Shown in pieces: positions 5,613-8,022 of a stretch of 8,022 nt of DNA. The DNA lies in contig JAFGVF010000262.1 of the NCBI GenBank assembly GCA_016938155.1, positions 1-8,022 of the forward strand. Direction: 5' to 3'. How positions within the stretch are numbered: position 1 is the stretch's first letter; each line of letters begins with the position of its first letter. Under the pieces are notes generated by a model. That model worked only from the letters and a program-made list of their open reading frames with translations. It was not told the DNA's origin and ran no database searches. The DNA comes from Candidatus Cloacimonadota bacterium. GTDB lineage: Bacteria; Cloacimonadota; Cloacimonadia; Cloacimonadales; JAFGVF01. The translations under genes and the position numbers were made by a program.

Positions 5613-8022
5613 TTATCTCTTAGTCAGTGCTATATGCACCTGTTTACCGTTAATATCCCATTCCGTCATATCGGGACTTTCGCCGAATTCAATGGATTCA
5701 GCCAATGTTTCCGCACAGATGTAATCCTTATGCAAGGCAACCGCATTCTTAATCTCATCATCTCCGGATAGACGAATATCTATTCTATCCATAATCTCGT
5801 AGTTGTTCTCTTTACGGGTAAACTGAATCTTATTGATCAATTCACGGGCATAGCCTTCCATTATCAGATCTTCATTAAGAGTCGTATCCAGAGCGACATA
5901 GTTGTACTTAGAGCTCTCAAACACAAATCCTTCCTTCTGCTGAATGGATACCGAAACATCCTCTTCCACTATCTCAAAGGTCTCACCGTTAAGCGTAAAG
6001 ACAAAAGGCTTATCCGCTTTGAAGCAGGCAAGAATTTCTCCCCCATTCAAAGTGGCAAGATGAGCCGCAAGCGGTTTCATATTCTTCCCGAACTTAGGTC
6101 CCATAACCTTGAAGTTGGGTTTCATCTCAAAATGAACAAAGTCATCATGCTCAGAGATATATTCAATCTCTTTGACATTAATCTCTTCCTTGATCAATTC
6201 AAGCATTCGCTCCACAACCGGTCTGGTTCTTTCAGGAACAAAGAGTCTTTGCAGGGTCTGACGCACCTTGATTTGACTGGTATTTCTGGCAGCTCTACCG
6301 AGGGAAACAAGGTCAATTATAGTTGTCATCTCCGCTTCCAGTACAGGATAGATAAGCTCATCCTTAGCGACTGGGTATTCAGCTAGATGGACACTCTCTT
6401 TACCTGTCAGGTTGGTATAGATATCCTCAGCCAGATAGGGAGCAAAAGGAGCCATCAGCTTACTCACAATCACCAGAATATGGTGCAGGGTCAAATAAGC
6501 GGTTTTCTTATCTTCCGTGAGTTCCATTACCCAGAATCTTCTTCTGCTGCGACGCACATACCAGTTGGAAACCTCATCAAGCACAAAGTCCTGAATGATT
6601 CTCAGTGCTCTGGTAAAGTCATAGCCGTCATTAGCTTCTGTAACCTGCTTTATTACTGTATTCAGTCTCGAAATGATCCATTTATCAATCTCAAGACTCT
6701 GATTCTCATTAAAGGTGTAATCTTGAGCGTTAAAGCCATCGATGTTAGTATAGGTCACAAAGAAAGAATATACATTCTTCAATGTTCCGATAAACTTGCC
6801 TATAACCTCTTCCACGCCTTTAATATCGAATTTGGTCGGTACCCATGGTACTGAATTACTGACCAGATACCATCTGATGGCATCTGCCCCATATTGCTCC
6901 ATAAGCTCCATCGGGTCAACCGAGTTACCCTTCGATTTACTCATCTTGATACCGTTCTTGTCCAAGATCAGATCATTTACAAGCACATTCTTAAACGGTG
7001 TAACACCCTTCAGGATGGTTGAAATCGTCAACAGAGTATAGAACCAACCGCGTGTCTGGTCGATACCTTCTGAGATGAAGTCAGCCGGGAACAGCTCACT
7101 ATCGAAGATGTCGGCATTCTCAAAGGGATAATGCCATTGAGCAAACGGCATTGCTCCACTATCGAACCAACAGTCGATAACTTCCTTTGTTCTATGCATC
7201 TTACCACCACAATGTTGACAAACAAATTCAACTTCATCAACATAAGGACGATGGAGTTCAATACCTTCCGGCACTTCAGAACCGTCCAACATCTTACCTT
7301 TTGCTCTCAATTCTGCTATTGAACCTGCAGAATCAAGTTTACCGCAATCATCACAAACCCAGATATTCAGGGGTGTACCCCAGAACCTGTCGCGTGATAA
7401 GGCCCAGTCGATATTATTTTCCAGCCAGGCTCCGAATCTCTTCTCCCCGACAAAGCTCGGTACCCAGTTGATTTTATTATTGTTTTCTATCAAAAGCTCA
7501 CGATACTGCTGTGTGCGGATATACCAGCTTTCACGAGCATAATACACCAACGGACTGCTACATCTCCAGCAATGGGGATAACTGTGATTGATCTGGAGGC
7601 GTTTATATAACACCTCTCTGTCTTTCAGATTCTTGATTATGCCTTTATCGGCATCCTTCACGAATTCACCTGCCCAGTCGGTTACCACTTCCGTAAACTT
7701 CCCGGCACCATCCACAGGCTGAATAAACGGTAAACCGTATTTCATTCCCAGCGTATAGTCATCCTGTCCGAAGGCAGGTGCGGTATGCACAATACCGGTA
7801 CCATCATCCATGGTCACATAATCCGCAACTCCGATGTACCAGGCTTTTTTATCGGTCTCCACAAAGGTAAAGAGCGGTTCGTAATCCCTGTATTCCAGTG
7901 TTTGACCTACAAACTCATCTATAACCTCATACTCACCGTCCAATACTGACAATCTTGCTTTTGCAAGAATTAGTTTTTCACCGTTATGCATTACTTTAAC
8001 ATATGTCTCTTTGGGATTCACA
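5613..8022 (-). CDS. ileS: Isoleucyl-tRNA synthetase, class-2 (eukaryote-like) form, N-terminus cut off by window edge
   Basis: IleRS charges tRNA-Ile with isoleucine in the cytoplasm and hydrolyses mischarged valine. About 802 residues are present; the first in-frame codon is a GTG that encodes the Val of an internal AVNP-type segment, not a start. Roughly 240 N-terminal residues, including the HIGH motif, are outside the window given a family length near 1040. The visible order is the CP1 editing domain with GTGIVHTAPAFGQDDY (74-89), WALSRDRFWGTPLNIW (206-221), EVIDCWFDSGAMPFAQ (280-295), EGIDQTRGWFYTL (318-330), the KMSKS loop (359-363), the anticodon-binding domain with SNWYVRRSRRRFW (485-497), and a C-terminal region. 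Cys pairs at 151/154, 223/226 and 268/271 suggest bound zinc. The C-terminal zinc finger of the E. coli type is absent. These features indicate the IleS2 clade, some members of which tolerate mupirocin. A strong terminator follows the stop codon. Confidence 0.97.
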   Translation of the reverse strand, partial: VNPKETYVKVMHNGEKLILAKARLSVLDGEYEVIDEFVGQTLEYRDYEPLFTFVETDKKAWYIGVADYVTMDDGTGIVHTAPAFGQDDYTLGMKYGLPFIQPVDGAGKFTEVVTDWAGEFVKDADKGIIKNLKDREVLYKRLQINHSYPHCWRCSSPLVYYARESWYIRTQQYRELLIENNNKINWVPSFVGEKRFGAWLENNIDWALSRDRFWGTPLNIWVCDDCGKLDSAGSIAELRAKGKMLDGSEVPEGIELHRPYVDEVEFVCQHCGGKMHRTKEVIDCWFDSGAMPFAQWHYPFENADIFDSELFPADFISEGIDQTRGWFYTLLTISTILKGVTPFKNVLVNDLILDKNGIKMSKSKGNSVDPMELMEQYGADAIRWYLVSNSVPWVPTKFDIKGVEEVIGKFIGTLKNVYSFFVTYTNIDGFNAQDYTFNENQSLEIDKWIISRLNTVIKQVTEANDGYDFTRALRIIQDFVLDEVSNWYVRRSRRRFWVMELTEDKKTAYLTLHHILVIVSKLMAPFAPYLAEDIYTNLTGKESVHLAEYPVAKDELIYPVLEAEMTTIIDLVSLGRAARNTSQIKVRQTLQRLFVPERTRPVVERMLELIKEEINVKEIEYISEHDDFVHFEMKPNFKVMGPKFGKNMKPLAAHLATLNGGEILACFKADKPFVFTLNGETFEIVEEDVSVSIQQKEGFVFESSKYNYVALDTTLNEDLIMEGYARELINKIQFTRKENNYEIMDRIDIRLSGDDEIKNAVALHKDYICAETLAESIEFGESPDMTEWDINGKQVHIALTKR

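Noticed and set aside
5583..5615. T-box or other riboswitch for ileS or the HD gene
   Set aside because: The start of ileS is outside the window, and only 37 bases separate its stop from the chosen HD start codon, which is too short for a riboswitch and is explained by the terminator hairpin.
6387..6854. Plus-strand open frame of 155 codons within ileS
   Set aside because: It lies antisense to strongly conserved IleRS sequence, its translation resembles no family, and no ribosome binding site or intergenic space supports it.
7028..7261. Second minus-strand open frame of 77 codons inside ileS
   Set aside because: It is out of frame within the conserved catalytic part of ileS, and the ileS frame accounts for this sequence completely.
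1..8022. Mobile element, CRISPR array, toxin-antitoxin or defence system
   Set aside because: I saw no transposase or integrase motif, no repeated spacer pattern and no nuclease, helicase or toxin gene; all minus-strand frames belong to known housekeeping families, and intergenic space totals only a few dozen bases outside the left edge.

Overview
This window is mostly bacterial housekeeping sequence, and I see no phage, insertion sequence, CRISPR array, tRNA or rRNA in it. Seven recognisable genes lie on the minus strand and fill almost everything from 162 to 8022. Only the first ~150 bases hold something on the plus strand: the 3' end of a gene that converges on them. The organism looks like a low-to-moderate GC bacterium. 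The terminal protein has a DUF3108-like fold and a signal peptide, which suggests a Gram-negative type cell envelope. The run also carries a c-di-AMP phosphodiesterase of the PgpH type and an RqcP-like S4 protein. An uncultured phylum such as Cloacimonadota or a relative would fit, but this is a guess from gene content, not a demonstrated assignment.

Layout in the direction of transcription (right to left). ileS (5613-8022) enters from the right edge with its N-terminal part missing; it is the eukaryote-like class of isoleucyl-tRNA synthetase. Just after its stop codon is a GC-rich hairpin with a T-run, a good intrinsic terminator. The same bases also contain a consensus -35 box (TTGACA), a 17-base spacer and a weak -10 box, placed so that transcription would start at the ATG of the next gene. 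That gene (5003-5575) encodes a YfbR/HDDC2-type HD-domain nucleotidase in which the signature Asp is Glu. Next come a small RqcP/Hsp15-like S4 RNA-binding protein (4712-4981), PgpH (2599-4719), the rRNA maturation endonuclease YbeY (2169-2591), a CorC/HlyC-type CBS-domain membrane protein (889-2166) and an exported DUF3108-like protein (162-905). Gaps in this six-gene run are 21, -8, 7, 2 and -17 bases, so it is very probably one transcription unit.

The common theme is translation and ribosome upkeep (IleRS, RqcP-like, YbeY) together with second messenger, nucleotide and ion homeostasis (PgpH, HD nucleotidase, CorC). pgpH-ybeY-corC is a known neighbourhood; the RqcP-like gene overlapping pgpH is a less expected addition. 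Hand counts on a few lines suggest that ileS and the HD gene are clearly richer in GC (about 43-52%) than the S4-to-DUF3108 block (about 30-32%), with the step near position 5000. The convergent junction at the left end has a short AT-rich hairpin whose two arms lie at the two stop codons.

I did not find a convincing new system. The items most worth checking are the combined terminator/leaderless promoter at 5583-5611, the HD-to-HE substitution, the RqcP-PgpH coupling and the composition step.
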